From the NCBI RefSeq assembly GCF_900155635.1, contig NZ_LT732540.1, forward strand, positions 1,103,995 through 1,135,273: a stretch of 31,279 bases of DNA, in the 5' to 3' direction. Origin of the DNA: Olsenella urininfantis. GTDB lineage: Bacteria > Actinomycetota > Coriobacteriia > Coriobacteriales > Atopobiaceae. The position numbers and the translations under genes were made by a program. Of the stretch, positions 1-7,450 are shown in pieces; within the stretch, counting starts at the first letter, position 1, and every line of letters starts with the position of its first letter. Below the pieces are notes generated by a model, which was not told the DNA's origin, made no database searches, and was given only the letters and a program-made list of their open reading frames with translations.

Positions 1-598
1 CAACCGCGCGGACGCCAGGCTTGCGCTCCTTGAGGTAGCGTGCCGTGCCCGATATGGTGCCACCCGTGCCCACGCCGGCAACGATGGCGTCCACGCCCCC
101 CTCGCTGGCAGACCAGATCTCGGGGCCTGTGGTCCGGTAGTGCGCGAGGGGGTTGGCGGGGTTCTCGAACTGCCCGGCGATGATGGACCCCGAAAGCTGG
201 ACATGAAGCTCCTCCGCCCGCGCGATGGCGCCCCTCATGCCCCCGCTGCCGTCCGTGAGCTCGATCTGAGCCCCGTAGCTCGCGGCAAGGCGGCGCCTCT
301 CGACGGACATGGTCTCGGGCATCACGAGGATCATGCGATAGCCGCGGGCCGCGCTGAGCATGGCCAGTCCCACCCCGGTGTTTCCGGAGGTGGGCTCTAT
401 GACCGTGCCGCCAGGCCTGAGGCTGCCATCGGCCTCGGCCGCGTCCAGCATGGATCGCGCCACGCGGTCCTTCACCGAACCGCCTGGATTGTGCGCCTCG
501 TACTTGCCCAGGATGCGGGTGCTGCCACCCACCAGGCCAGAGAGGTCGACGAGGGGAGTGTTGCCAATGAGGGCCTCGGTCTTCTGTGCGTAGTTCAT
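1..598 (-). CDS. cysK: Cysteine synthase (O-acetylserine sulfhydrylase), 3' end outside window
   Basis: PLP enzyme that makes L-cysteine from O-acetylserine and sulfide in the cytosol. About 199 residues are visible, reading leftwards from an ATG at 598 preceded by a strong SD (GAGGAGGAAG). The N-terminus reads MNYAQKTEALIGNTPLV. The PLP-lysine motif NPGGSVKDR is at about residues 36-44, the substrate loop EPTSGNTG follows near 70, and the phosphate-binding GVGTGGTISG is near residue 175. These are diagnostic for the CysK/CysM fold-type II family. The gene runs off the left edge, so roughly the last third is unseen. Its leader of about 300 nt carries a Cys-rich upstream peptide and a terminator, so expression is probably set by cysteine supply. 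It is divergent from the mgtC-like gene. CysK rather than CysM or cystathionine beta-synthase is favoured but not proven by the visible part. Confidence 0.95.
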   Translation of the reverse strand, partial: MNYAQKTEALIGNTPLVDLSGLVGGSTRILGKYEAHNPGGSVKDRVARSMLDAAEADGSLRPGGTVIEPTSGNTGVGLAMLSAARGYRMILVMPETMSVERRRLAASYGAQIELTDGSGGMRGAIARAEELHVQLSGSIIAGQFENPANPLAHYRTTGPEIWSASEGGVDAIVAGVGTGGTISGTARYLKERKPGVRAV

Positions 599-652
599 TT
601 CTTCCTCCTCAGGATGTCTTTCTACATGGACGCGCGATTCTCTCGGCGCATG

Positions 653-687
653 AAAAAACGGGCGGGAACGCTCCTGCGTCCCCGCCC
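653..687 (-). terminator. Intrinsic terminator (attenuator) between Cys leader peptide and cysK
   Basis: On the minus strand the left arm GGGCGGGGACGC (687-676), loop AGGA and right arm GCGTTCCCGCCC (671-660) form a 12-bp stem with one G-U pair, followed by GTTTTTT (659-653). It lies 50 nt after the stop of the Cys-rich peptide and 55 nt before the cysK ATG, so transcription must pass it to reach cysK. Upstream pairings that could compete or pace the ribosome: an 8-bp hairpin 721-714/710-703; 788-782 with 696-690 (CTGTCTG/CAGACAG); Cys-codon segment 805-798 with 736-729 (GCATGCGC/GCGCATGC); and GTCCC at 773-769 with the terminator left arm. Which of these forms was not computed. Confidence 0.88.
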
Positions 688-736
688 GACTGTCTGCAAA
701 GCCCGAAATCAGAGATTTCGGCTGATGGGCATGCGC

Positions 737-829
737 CTAGGCGCAATCATCCCAACAGCAGGTCGAGAGGGACAGCTTGCCCAGACAGCAACAGCACGCG
801 CATGCGTTCCTGTGCGTCATCTCAGGCAT
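737..829 (-). CDS. Cys-rich leader peptide upstream of cysK (30 aa)
   Basis: A short ORF reads ATG at 829 to TAG at 737. It starts MPEMTHRNACACCCCLG and ends TCCWDDCA. Cysteines are at residues 10, 12, 13, 14, 15, 24, 25 and 29, that is 8 of 30. A purine-rich SD (GAGGGGAGGGG) sits just before the ATG; ATG at codon 4 is an alternative start. The stop codon lies at the centre of the palindrome TGCGCCTAGGCGCA (745-732). It is followed by a hairpin and a strong terminator before cysK. The family logic is that of amino-acid leader peptides (trp, his), and polycysteine upstream ORFs acting in cysteine attenuation are known in mycobacteria. Inference: Cys-tRNA shortage stalls the ribosome in the CACCCC run and prevents termination. 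A functional Cys-rich peptide product is a less likely alternative. Confidence 0.8.
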   Translation of the reverse strand: MPEMTHRNACACCCCLGKLSLSTCCWDDCA

Positions 830-878
830 TGCCCCTCCCCTCTTCCTTGAGTGCCACCGCCGAGTCGCTGGCGTGGCA

Positions 879-903
879 AATTCCTAGCTTGCTTGTAGGT
901 ATT
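879..903 (-). promoter_or_regulatory. Rrf2-family (CymR/IscR-like) operator candidate at the cysK promoter
   Basis: Inverted repeat AATACCTA (903-896), 9-nt spacer, TAGGAATT (886-879), with one mismatch in 8 bp. It overlaps the -10 box and the predicted start site. The GGAATT half-site and 25-bp size resemble operators of the Rrf2 regulator CymR, which represses cysteine genes in Firmicutes. Assignment to a regulator is inference; no Rrf2 gene is in this window. Confidence 0.45.
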
Positions 904-928
904 CAAGCACTCTGGGCCTGGGAGTCAA
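901..928 (-). promoter_or_regulatory. Putative sigma-70-type promoter of the cysK leader
   Basis: Minus strand: -35 TTGACT (928-923), 16-nt spacer, -10 TTGAAT (906-901). This would start transcription near 894 and give a leader of about 295 nt. No other good hexamer pair is seen between here and cysK. The remaining 929-1076 up to mgtC shows no clear site. Confidence 0.5.
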
Positions 929-1076
929 GGCAGAATCCAAAAAAATGAGAATATGGCGCGCTTCCATCAAGGGATGCCATTGCTCCGCCAGCGGTCGCGC
1001 CGGGCCCGGCTGCATTCCATGGGCTATGCTCGTGTGTCACATTGAGAAAAGCTCGCTGCAAGAGAGGCGTCACACC

Positions 1077-1772
1077 ATGCTCAGATCGTTCTTGTCCATA
1101 GCCCATGAGTGGAGCATCCACGCCGTGTTCTTCAGGCTGGTCCTTGCGACCCTGGTGGGAACCATCATCGGCATGGAGCGCGAGTACCGCAACAAGGATG
1201 CCGGCGTGAAGACCCACGTGCTGGTCTGCATCGGCGCCGCCATGACCGTCATAGTCAACGAGTACATCTTCCAGCTCTACCCCAACAGCAACATCGACAT
1301 CACGCGCATCGGCGCGCAGGTGGTGAGCGGCGTTGGCTTCTTGGGCGTGGGAACCATCCTGGTAACGGGAAAGAACGAGGTGCGCGGCCTCACCACCGCC
1401 GCGGGGCTTTGGGCCTGCGCCTGCATAGGGCTTGCGGCAGGGGCGGGCTTCGTCGAGGGGACCGTCCTGGCCATGATCTTCGTGGTCTTCACCTTCATGG
1501 TGCTCTCGCGCATCGACCACTACGTGCGCCACAACGCCAAGTCCTTCGACCTCTACATAGAGTTCGAGGACCGGTCGGGCGTGAAGCAGCTGCTCAAGGT
1601 CCTGCACACCTGGGAGTGCAGCTACCACAGCTTCGTCCTCATGAAGGGCGAGGCGTCCGAGATGGGCACGGCGGCCACGCTGACCATAGAGATCCCGGCC
1701 ACGCTGCACAAGACGCCCTTCATCGAGGCGATACAGGCGCTGGACTTCGTGAGCTTCGTGGACGAGATGTGA
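1077..1772 (+). CDS. MgtC/SapB-family membrane protein
   Basis: Protein of 231 aa. The N-terminal half carries four hydrophobic segments and the family signature GMEREYRNKDAGVKTHVLV at about residues 31-49, then VSGVGFLGVGTIL near 83-95 and RGLTTAAGLWACACIGLAAG. The C-terminal ~90 residues (from about 142) form a soluble ACT-like domain. MgtC proteins act in Mg2+ homeostasis and, in pathogens, in acid/phosphate stress adaptation at the inner membrane; the exact function is unsettled. ATG 1077 was chosen because an AGAGAGG SD precedes it and the family signature begins 30 residues in; upstream in-frame ATGs at 945 and 1026 would add unconserved sequence. It is divergent from cysK and convergent with the aminopeptidase gene, 21 nt from its stop. 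No Mg2+ riboswitch was recognised. Confidence 0.9.
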   Translation: MLRSFLSIAHEWSIHAVFFRLVLATLVGTIIGMEREYRNKDAGVKTHVLVCIGAAMTVIVNEYIFQLYPNSNIDITRIGAQVVSGVGFLGVGTILVTGKNEVRGLTTAAGLWACACIGLAAGAGFVEGTVLAMIFVVFTFMVLSRIDHYVRHNAKSFDLYIEFEDRSGVKQLLKVLHTWECSYHSFVLMKGEASEMGTAATLTIEIPATLHKTPFIEAIQALDFVSFVDEM

Positions 1773-1793
1773 CGCGGCCCAGGGCCGAGGCGC

Positions 1794-3119
1794 CTAGCCC
1801 AGCGTGACGGCGTCCGCCTCGTCTATCTGGACGTTCGTGCCGTAGAAGGCCGCAAGGGCCTGAAGCGCCCAGGCGGTGTCCCGCACGCCTGCGGTCTCGA
1901 AGGAGCTGTGCATGGCAAGCTGCGGGAGCCCCATGTCCACCGCATGCATGCTCATCTGCATGTTGGAGAGGTTGCCCAAGGTGGAGCCGCCCGCAGAGTC
2001 GCTGCGATTGGCAAAGGCCTGCACGGGCACGCCCGCGTCCGCGCAGATGGCCGCGAACAAGGAGCGGCTGAAGGCATCGGTGGTATACGCCTGGTTGGCG
2101 GCCTCCTTCACCACGATGCCCTGGTTGAGCCAAGCATGGTTCTCGTCGTCGGTGAGCTCTGGGTGGTTTGGGTGCACGGCATGGGCGTTGTCGCAGCTCA
2201 CCATGAAGGAGCGCGCCTGAGCGCGCAGGTAGTCCTCGTTGCCGCCCCCCAGCCCCAGGCAGACGCGCAGCAGGACGTCACGCAGGAAGGTGGAGAGCGC
2301 GCCCTGCTTGGTGCCCGAGCCCACCTCCTCGTTGTCGAAGCAGGCAAGCACGGAGACGGTCCTGGGGTTCTCGGACGCGAGCAGGGCCTCAAGGGAGACG
2401 AAGGCGCACTGGAGGTCGTCCAGCTTCGGGGAGGAGACGAACTCCCTCTCGGCTCCCCAGACCAGACCGGGCTGTCGGTTGGTGAGGAAGAGGTCGCGAC
2501 CAAGGACCTGCTCGGGAGAAACGCCCAGATCGTCGGCAATTAGAGCGTCCAAGGCGCCCCTCTTGAGCTCGCCCGCCGAGAGGAGTGGGCAGAGGTCCAC
2601 CTGACGGTTGAACGCCATGCCCTTGTTGACATCGCGGTTCATGTGTATGGCAACGCTGGGGATGAGAAGAAGGTCACGGTCTGGGGCAAACAGGCGGCTG
2701 ACGACGCGCGAGCCCTCGCGCACCAGGACGCGGCCCGCCAGCGAGAGGGGCCTGTCCAGCCAGCTGCCGTCTATCCCTCCCCCGTAGGCCTCCACGTTGA
2801 GCCTCAGGTACCCTCCCGGGCCAGCAAGCTCCCCCACGCTCTTCACCTTGAAGCTCGGCGAGTCTCCGTGAGAGGCACAGATCTGGAAATGGCAGGAGCG
2901 CGCATCCACCTCCTCGCCGATCCTGAAGGCAAGGGTGCTGGAGTTGTTGCGCAGCACATAGTAGGAGCGTCCTGGCTCAAGCCGCCAACCCTCGGACTCC
3001 CTCAGGCGCGTGAAGCCCGCGGCCTCAAGCCGCTGGGAAAGATTGTGCGCCGTGTGAAACATGCTGGGGCTCTCGCCAATGAAGTCGAGCAGCTCGCCCG
3101 AAATCCTTAGGTCGTCCAT
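1794..3119 (-). CDS. M18-family aminopeptidase
   Basis: A 441-aa cytosolic dinuclear-metal aminopeptidase (aspartyl aminopeptidase/ApeB-type clan MH), which removes N-terminal residues from peptides. Family landmarks in order: metal-ligand His84 in CASHGDSPSF; Asp234/235 in KLDDLQCAF; the catalytic/metal pair Glu264-Glu265 in FDNEEVGSGTKQGA; Asp310 in SCDNAHAVHPNHP; and His404 in MHSSFE. All expected ligands are present and the length is normal for M18. ATG 3119 begins MDDLRISGELL; longer in-frame starts run through the divergent promoter region and were rejected. It is transcribed divergently from the exonuclease gene (133 nt apart). The substrate (Asp/Glu or broader) cannot be read from the sequence. 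Confidence 0.92.
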   Translation of the reverse strand: MDDLRISGELLDFIGESPSMFHTAHNLSQRLEAAGFTRLRESEGWRLEPGRSYYVLRNNSSTLAFRIGEEVDARSCHFQICASHGDSPSFKVKSVGELAGPGGYLRLNVEAYGGGIDGSWLDRPLSLAGRVLVREGSRVVSRLFAPDRDLLLIPSVAIHMNRDVNKGMAFNRQVDLCPLLSAGELKRGALDALIADDLGVSPEQVLGRDLFLTNRQPGLVWGAEREFVSSPKLDDLQCAFVSLEALLASENPRTVSVLACFDNEEVGSGTKQGALSTFLRDVLLRVCLGLGGGNEDYLRAQARSFMVSCDNAHAVHPNHPELTDDENHAWLNQGIVVKEAANQAYTTDAFSRSLFAAICADAGVPVQAFANRSDSAGGSTLGNLSNMQMSMHAVDMGLPQLAMHSSFETAGVRDTAWALQALAAFYGTNVQIDEADAVTLG

Positions 3120-3252
3120 GGACTCCTCCTCCGTCTGGGGTGCACACCGATGGTAGAGCATCGGGGGATAATCGTGCGCGCAGGCGGCCTTGGCCGCCTG
3201 AAGCCCTACACTGTCTCTCACCAACGACGTTCCCGTTTGGAGGAAAGCCCCC

Positions 3253-4221
3253 ATGAACCTTGCCCAGGCCCTTGAGCACGCAAGCGCCTTCGTCTTCCCT
3301 GGCTTCATCGCGGACGACGCAACCCTCAAGGCCGAGCGCGAGAAGAACGAGGAGGCCATCAGCCTGCTTCTGGACGCATGGTCAAGCGCCCCCGCGGGAA
3401 GCGCCCCCTTCTCCTTCGATTTGGTGCGAAACCTTGCCGACCGCAACCGCAGCAGCTGCGACAGCTACGGCACCGAGCGCCTGAGGGACCTCCCTCCCAC
3501 CACGCTCGCGCGCAGGCTCTCGGACGAGGACCACATCCGGGCCGTGGCGGCGCTTCAGCACCGCAGCTACGAGGAGGTTGCCAAGACCGCGGGCCCCACC
3601 TGCACGGACCTGGGCATCGCATACGTGGAGGCACCCGTGTCCGGCATGGTGGTGGGCATCGACATCGAGACCACCGACCGAGACCCCGCGCGCGGCTACA
3701 TCATCAACGTGGGCCTGGAGTTTCTGGAGCTGGGCCCCACATCGAAGCCCCAGCATCCCTACAGCGGCTACTGCGGCATTCCCCAGATGTACGCCGAGAA
3801 GGGCGTTCCCCTTGACTTCGTGCACCACATCAGCTGGTCCGACCTTGAGGGGAAGACGCCTCTGCGCGAGAACCCGCAGATGCAGAAGGCGATCCTGGCG
3901 GCCCTCGAGCTCTGCCCCTTCATGGCGCACAACGCGGCCTTCGAGGACTCCTGGTTCATGCTGCACCTGGACGGGTATGCCGAGGCGCGCAAGGCCGGCA
4001 GGATCGTGGTGGTTGACACCCGCGAGATCTGCCGCCGCATAGACCCGGAGTATCGCACCCTCCCCCATGACTCGCGCCCCGCCGCGCTCGAGAGCTGGGC
4101 CAGGAGGCGCGCCACGCTTGCCGCGAACGAGAAGGAGCGGCACCTGGGCCTTGAGGACGTCGACCTCATGTTCCGTACCGTCCAGGCCGAGTTTGCCGAG
4201 AGGAACATGTTCTCGGCGTAG
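3253..4221 (+). CDS. DEDDh-type 3'-5' exonuclease-like protein with extra N-terminal domain
   Basis: 322 aa. From residue 134 an RNase H-like DnaQ/RNase T fold is indicated: Exo I motif VGIDIETT (Asp137, Glu139), Exo II motif HNAAFEDSW (Asp232), Exo III HLGLED (His297 with Asp302, the H-x4-D spacing of the DEDDh class). All four acidic residues and the His are present, so it should be active on DNA or RNA 3' ends. Residues 1-130 do not match anything I recognise; they are helical-looking and charged. ATG 3253 follows a clear SD (GGAGGAAAG). It is monocistronic as far as visible, with a large hairpin after its stop. It could act in repair, RNA processing or as a proofreading-like subunit; substrate unknown. 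Confidence 0.8.
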   Translation: MNLAQALEHASAFVFPGFIADDATLKAEREKNEEAISLLLDAWSSAPAGSAPFSFDLVRNLADRNRSSCDSYGTERLRDLPPTTLARRLSDEDHIRAVAALQHRSYEEVAKTAGPTCTDLGIAYVEAPVSGMVVGIDIETTDRDPARGYIINVGLEFLELGPTSKPQHPYSGYCGIPQMYAEKGVPLDFVHHISWSDLEGKTPLRENPQMQKAILAALELCPFMAHNAAFEDSWFMLHLDGYAEARKAGRIVVVDTREICRRIDPEYRTLPHDSRPAALESWARRRATLAANEKERHLGLEDVDLMFRTVQAEFAERNMFSA

Positions 4222-4230
4222 GGCCGAGGC

Positions 4231-4295
4231 GGCACCAGGCGCACGCGAGAGGGGCCGGGGGCGACGTTTCGCCCCCGGCCCCCGGCCTTGGTGCC
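4231..4295. terminator. Large hairpin between convergent exonuclease and htpG genes
   Basis: Inner stem of 14 perfect base pairs: 4251-4264 with 4269-4282, loop CGTT. An outer stem GGCACCAGGC (4231-4240) pairs with GCCTTGGTGCC (4285-4295) with one bulge. There is no U-tract on either strand, so it is a terminator only by position and strength; it may block read-through from both sides. Confidence 0.5.
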
Positions 4296-4351
4296 TTGTC
4301 GTGCGCGCGGCGCAGGGGAGTCTCTCCCCGCACCGCAACGCACCCTTTGCC

Positions 4352-6319
4352 CTACATGAGCCTCGTGACGTTCCTGGCAAACGCGATGGGGTCATCGACC
4401 TGCAGCCCCTCCACCAGAAGCGCCTGGTCGAAGAGCAGCGAGGCGTAGAGGTCCAGGCGCTCCTCGTCTCCCGCCTCCTGTGCGGCCACCAGCTTCGCGA
4501 AGACGGGGTGCGCCGCGTTGAGCTGCAGCACGCGCTGGGCCTTGGGGGCGCGGTCCGCCTCGGGGCCCTGGCTCATGACGCGCTCCATCTCGAGCGAGAC
4601 CGGACCCTCGGCAGCGAGTGAGGCGGGGGCGTCTCCCAGCCCTGCGGCAACGCGCACGGAGCCCACCTTCTCGCCTAGGGAGGACTTGAGGGCCTCGAAG
4701 AGCTCCCTGTGGTCGGCCGTCGCCCGCTCCGCCTCCTTCTTCTCCTCGTCGCTCGCCAGGTCGAGGTCTGCGGACGAGACGTTCTGGAGCTCCAGGTCGC
4801 GAGGCTCGCGGCCATCGCCCTCGGAGTCTCCCGACGTGCCCTCGTCGTGCCAGCTGCGCAGGGCCTGGAGCATGAACTCGTCCACGTCCTGGGTGCAGAG
4901 AAGCACGTCGAAGCCATGGTCGAGCGCGGCGCGGACCGCCGGGACCTGCTCCATGCGCTCGCGCGACTCGCCGGCGGCGTAGTAGATCTTGTCCTGGCCC
5001 TCGGGCATGCCCTGGGCGTACTCGGCGAGGGTCAGCATCCTGCCCTCGCGCGCCGACCAGAAGAGCAGCAGGTCCGCAAGGTCGGACTTGGAGCCAAAGG
5101 AGTTGTAGATGCCAAACTTGAGCACGCGACCGAAGTTCTCGAAGAACCTCTCGAAGGCGTCGCGGTCGTTGTCGCGCATGGACTTGAGCTCCGAGAGGAC
5201 CTTCTTCTCCACACGACGGGCAATGGCGCGCAGCTGGGAGTTCTGCTGCAGGGTCTCTCGGCTGATGTTGAGCGTGACGTCGGGGCTGTCCACCACGCCG
5301 CGCACGAAGCTGAGGTAGTCGGGCAGGAGGTCTGCGCACTTCTCCTGGATGAGGACGTTCGAGGAGTAGAGCGCAAGGCCCTTCTCGAAGTCCTTGCTGT
5401 AGAGGTCGAACGGCTGCTGAGCGGGAATGAAGAGCAGGGCGTCGTAGGAGAGGGCGCCCTCCGCATGAAAGCCGATGGTGCGCGCGGGCGCCACCCAGTC
5501 ATGGAAGCTCGACTGGTAGAACTCGTCGTAGTCCTTCTGCTCGACCTCGCTTGCGCGCCTCTTCCAGATGGGGGTCATGGAGTTGATGGTCTCGAGCTCC
5601 TCGTAGTCCTCGTACTCGGGCTTGTAGTCCTCGGGCGCATCCTCCGGCCTGGGCTTCTGGCGGCTCTTGGTGACCATCATCTGGACGGGGTGACGAACAT
5701 AGTTGGAGTACTGGCGCACCAGCTCCTTGAGTCCCCACTCCGAGAGGAAGCGATCCGTGTCCTCGTCCTCGTCACTGGGGCGCAGGAAGAGCGTGACCGC
5801 GGTGCCGTGCTCTCCCACGGCCGCGCAGTCCTCGTCCGATGCGGGCTCGATGCTGTAGCCGCTCACGCCGTCGGACTCCCAGACGAAGGCGGAGCTGGCC
5901 CCCAGGGCGCGGCTCACCACACGCACGCGCCCCGCCACCATGAAGGCGGAGTAGAAGCCCACGCCAAACTGGCCGATGATGTCGATGTCACCGGGCTGGG
6001 AGCCGGCGTTCTCCGCCTTGAACTGCTCGGAGCCGGAGTGCGCGATGGTTCCCAGGTTCTGGTCCAGCTCCTGCTCGCCCATACCGATGCCGTTGTCGCT
6101 CACCGTGATGGTGCGCGCGTCCTTGTCGAAGGACAGGCGAATGGCCAGCTCGTCTGCGCCGGGCGCAAGCTCGGGGTTGGTCAGGCTCTGAAAGCTGAGC
6201 TTGTCGATGGCATCCGAGGCGTTTGAGACGAGCTCGCGCAGGAAGATCTCCTTGTTGGTGTAGATCGAGTTGATCATGAGGTCCAGGAGCTTCTTGCTCT
6301 CGGTCTTGAACTGCTTCAT
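4352..6319 (-). CDS. htpG: Molecular chaperone HtpG (bacterial Hsp90)
   Basis: 655 aa ATP-dependent Hsp90 chaperone, a cytosolic homodimer. The start MKQFKTESKKLLDLMINSIY is canonical. The GHKL ATPase motifs are all present: NASDAID (33-39), DNGIGM (75-80), and GQFGVGFYSAFMV (from about 116). The middle domain has the conserved NISRETLQQN segment. It is about 30 residues longer than the E. coli protein, with acidic stretches near 230 and 500. The SD before ATG 6319 (GGAAGGTGA) is rather far away. A 6-bp hairpin GCGGGC/GCCCGC at 6349-6365 lies in the 5' region; neither a CIRCE nor a HAIR element was seen. The methyltransferase gene upstream is on the same strand, 146 nt away. Confidence 0.97.
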   Translation of the reverse strand: MKQFKTESKKLLDLMINSIYTNKEIFLRELVSNASDAIDKLSFQSLTNPELAPGADELAIRLSFDKDARTITVSDNGIGMGEQELDQNLGTIAHSGSEQFKAENAGSQPGDIDIIGQFGVGFYSAFMVAGRVRVVSRALGASSAFVWESDGVSGYSIEPASDEDCAAVGEHGTAVTLFLRPSDEDEDTDRFLSEWGLKELVRQYSNYVRHPVQMMVTKSRQKPRPEDAPEDYKPEYEDYEELETINSMTPIWKRRASEVEQKDYDEFYQSSFHDWVAPARTIGFHAEGALSYDALLFIPAQQPFDLYSKDFEKGLALYSSNVLIQEKCADLLPDYLSFVRGVVDSPDVTLNISRETLQQNSQLRAIARRVEKKVLSELKSMRDNDRDAFERFFENFGRVLKFGIYNSFGSKSDLADLLLFWSAREGRMLTLAEYAQGMPEGQDKIYYAAGESRERMEQVPAVRAALDHGFDVLLCTQDVDEFMLQALRSWHDEGTSGDSEGDGREPRDLELQNVSSADLDLASDEEKKEAERATADHRELFEALKSSLGEKVGSVRVAAGLGDAPASLAAEGPVSLEMERVMSQGPEADRAPKAQRVLQLNAAHPVFAKLVAAQEAGDEERLDLYASLLFDQALLVEGLQVDDPIAFARNVTRLM

Positions 6320-6465
6320 GGGTTTGAACCGTCACCTTCCCAATTCAGGCGGGCACATGGCCCGCAGACACGACCCTATGCCCCTCGTTGTACCCGAGAG
6401 GCGCGCGGACAAACGCCGCAGCAGAGAAAACCTACTACTTAGACGCTTAGATTTCCAGAGCGGAC

Positions 6466-7131
6466 CTAGCGCAGCCCCTCCACGGCGATCCAGTCGGTGC
6501 CCTCCTTGAGATGGGCGCGGGCGAGCGAGAAGCCCGCCTCCAGGAGCAGGTCCTCGTGCTGTGACGGGGTGAGCACCGTGAGGCTGCGCCTCCTGATGTT
6601 GTCGAGCACCTCCTGGGCAAGGCCGTCCTTCTGGTAGACGTCCGCAACGAGCAGGAAGCGCCCGCCCGGCTTGAGCACGCGGGCGACCTCGGCCAGGTTT
6701 GCCACGGGGTCGGGCCAGAAGTAGAAGCTCTCCACCGTGGTCACCACGTCGAAGCTGGCGTCGGCGAAGGGCAGGGCCTCGACCGAGGCCTGCCGCACCT
6801 CCATGCGCCCGGAGGCGATGCCTGCGGCGTTGAGCTCGCGCGACTGCGCGCAGGAGACCTCTGAGTAGTCCACGCCCACAACGGTGCCAGAGCCCTTGCC
6901 CATGCGCTGGGAGATGCGCCCCATGGTGGCCCCTCCTCCGCAGCCCACATCCAGAACCCTCTGGTCTGGTGAGAAGCTCAGCAGGTCAAGAGCCCAGTTG
7001 GTGACCTCCTCGTGGCTGCGGTTCATGCGCTCCAGCATGAGCGCCCCGCACTCCCCCTGGGGCTTGGCGGGGTTTCCCGCCTCGGTGATCTGGGCCTCGC
7101 TCAACGGCCTGGTGTTGGCGGAATCGGTCAT
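6466..7131 (-). CDS. Class I SAM-dependent methyltransferase
   Basis: 221 aa. Rossmann methyltransferase with motif I VLDVGCGGGATMGRI (about 59-73), an acidic residue in GVDYSE, ALPFADASFDVV as the motif II/III region, and ARVLKPGGRFLLV (UbiE/Methyltransf_11 style). It transfers a methyl group from SAM to an unknown small molecule. The N-terminal ~35 residues include the segment PAKPQGECGALMLERMNRSHEEVTNW split around a Gly-rich turn, seen in anaerobe UbiE-like proteins of unknown substrate. ATG 7131 has SD GAGAGG; a 42-residue longer frame would run into the divergent gene's leader. It is divergent from the TM1266-family gene. Confidence 0.85.
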   Translation of the reverse strand: MTDSANTRPLSEAQITEAGNPAKPQGECGALMLERMNRSHEEVTNWALDLLSFSPDQRVLDVGCGGGATMGRISQRMGKGSGTVVGVDYSEVSCAQSRELNAAGIASGRMEVRQASVEALPFADASFDVVTTVESFYFWPDPVANLAEVARVLKPGGRFLLVADVYQKDGLAQEVLDNIRRRSLTVLTPSQHEDLLLEAGFSLARAHLKEGTDWIAVEGLR

Positions 7132-7192
7132 GGCTAATCCTCTCTGTGCTGCTACGCTTCTGTTCAGTGATACCCCAGAGAAGGAGGTCCTG

Positions 7193-7450
7193 ATGCCCAC
7201 GCGCGTGGCACTCATCGCAATAATCGTGGAACGTCCCGAGTCCGTGGAAGAGCTCAACGGGCTCCTGCACGAGCACGCGCCCTACATCGTGGGAAGGATG
7301 GGCCTCCCCTACCCCAAGCGCGCCGTATCCATCATAAGCGTGGCCGTGGATGCCCCGCAGGACGTGATATCCGCCCTGGCGGGCCGGCTGGGCAGCATAG
7401 AGGGCGTGAGCGCAAAGACCGCCTACTCCAAGCTCTTCTCTGAGGAGTGA
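7193..7450 (+). CDS. TM1266-family putative iron-only hydrogenase system regulator (ACT-like)
   Basis: 85 aa single-domain protein with the pattern of TM1266: N-terminal beta strand VALIAIIVERPESVEELN, then IVGRMGLPY, SIISVAVDAP and GRLGSIEGVSAKTAYSK. The family is an ACT/ferredoxin-like fold, usually encoded near [FeFe]-hydrogenase maturation genes and assumed to be regulatory. A very strong SD (AAGGAGGT) and ATG 7193 fix the start. No hydrogenase gene is visible here. Its last 28 nt overlap the end of the convergent ABC gene. The function in this organism is not known; anaerobic metabolism is the only reasonable inference. Confidence 0.75.
   Translation: MPTRVALIAIIVERPESVEELNGLLHEHAPYIVGRMGLPYPKRAVSIISVAVDAPQDVISALAGRLGSIEGVSAKTAYSKLFSEE

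Noticed and set aside
140..850. 236-codon plus-strand frame across cysK and its leader
   Set aside because: It is antisense to cysK (complete PLP-enzyme motifs on the minus strand) and passes through the attenuator hairpin; no SD.
4709..6226. 505-codon open frame antisense to htpG
   Set aside because: Shadow of htpG by the same codon-position effect; htpG motifs are complete on the other strand.
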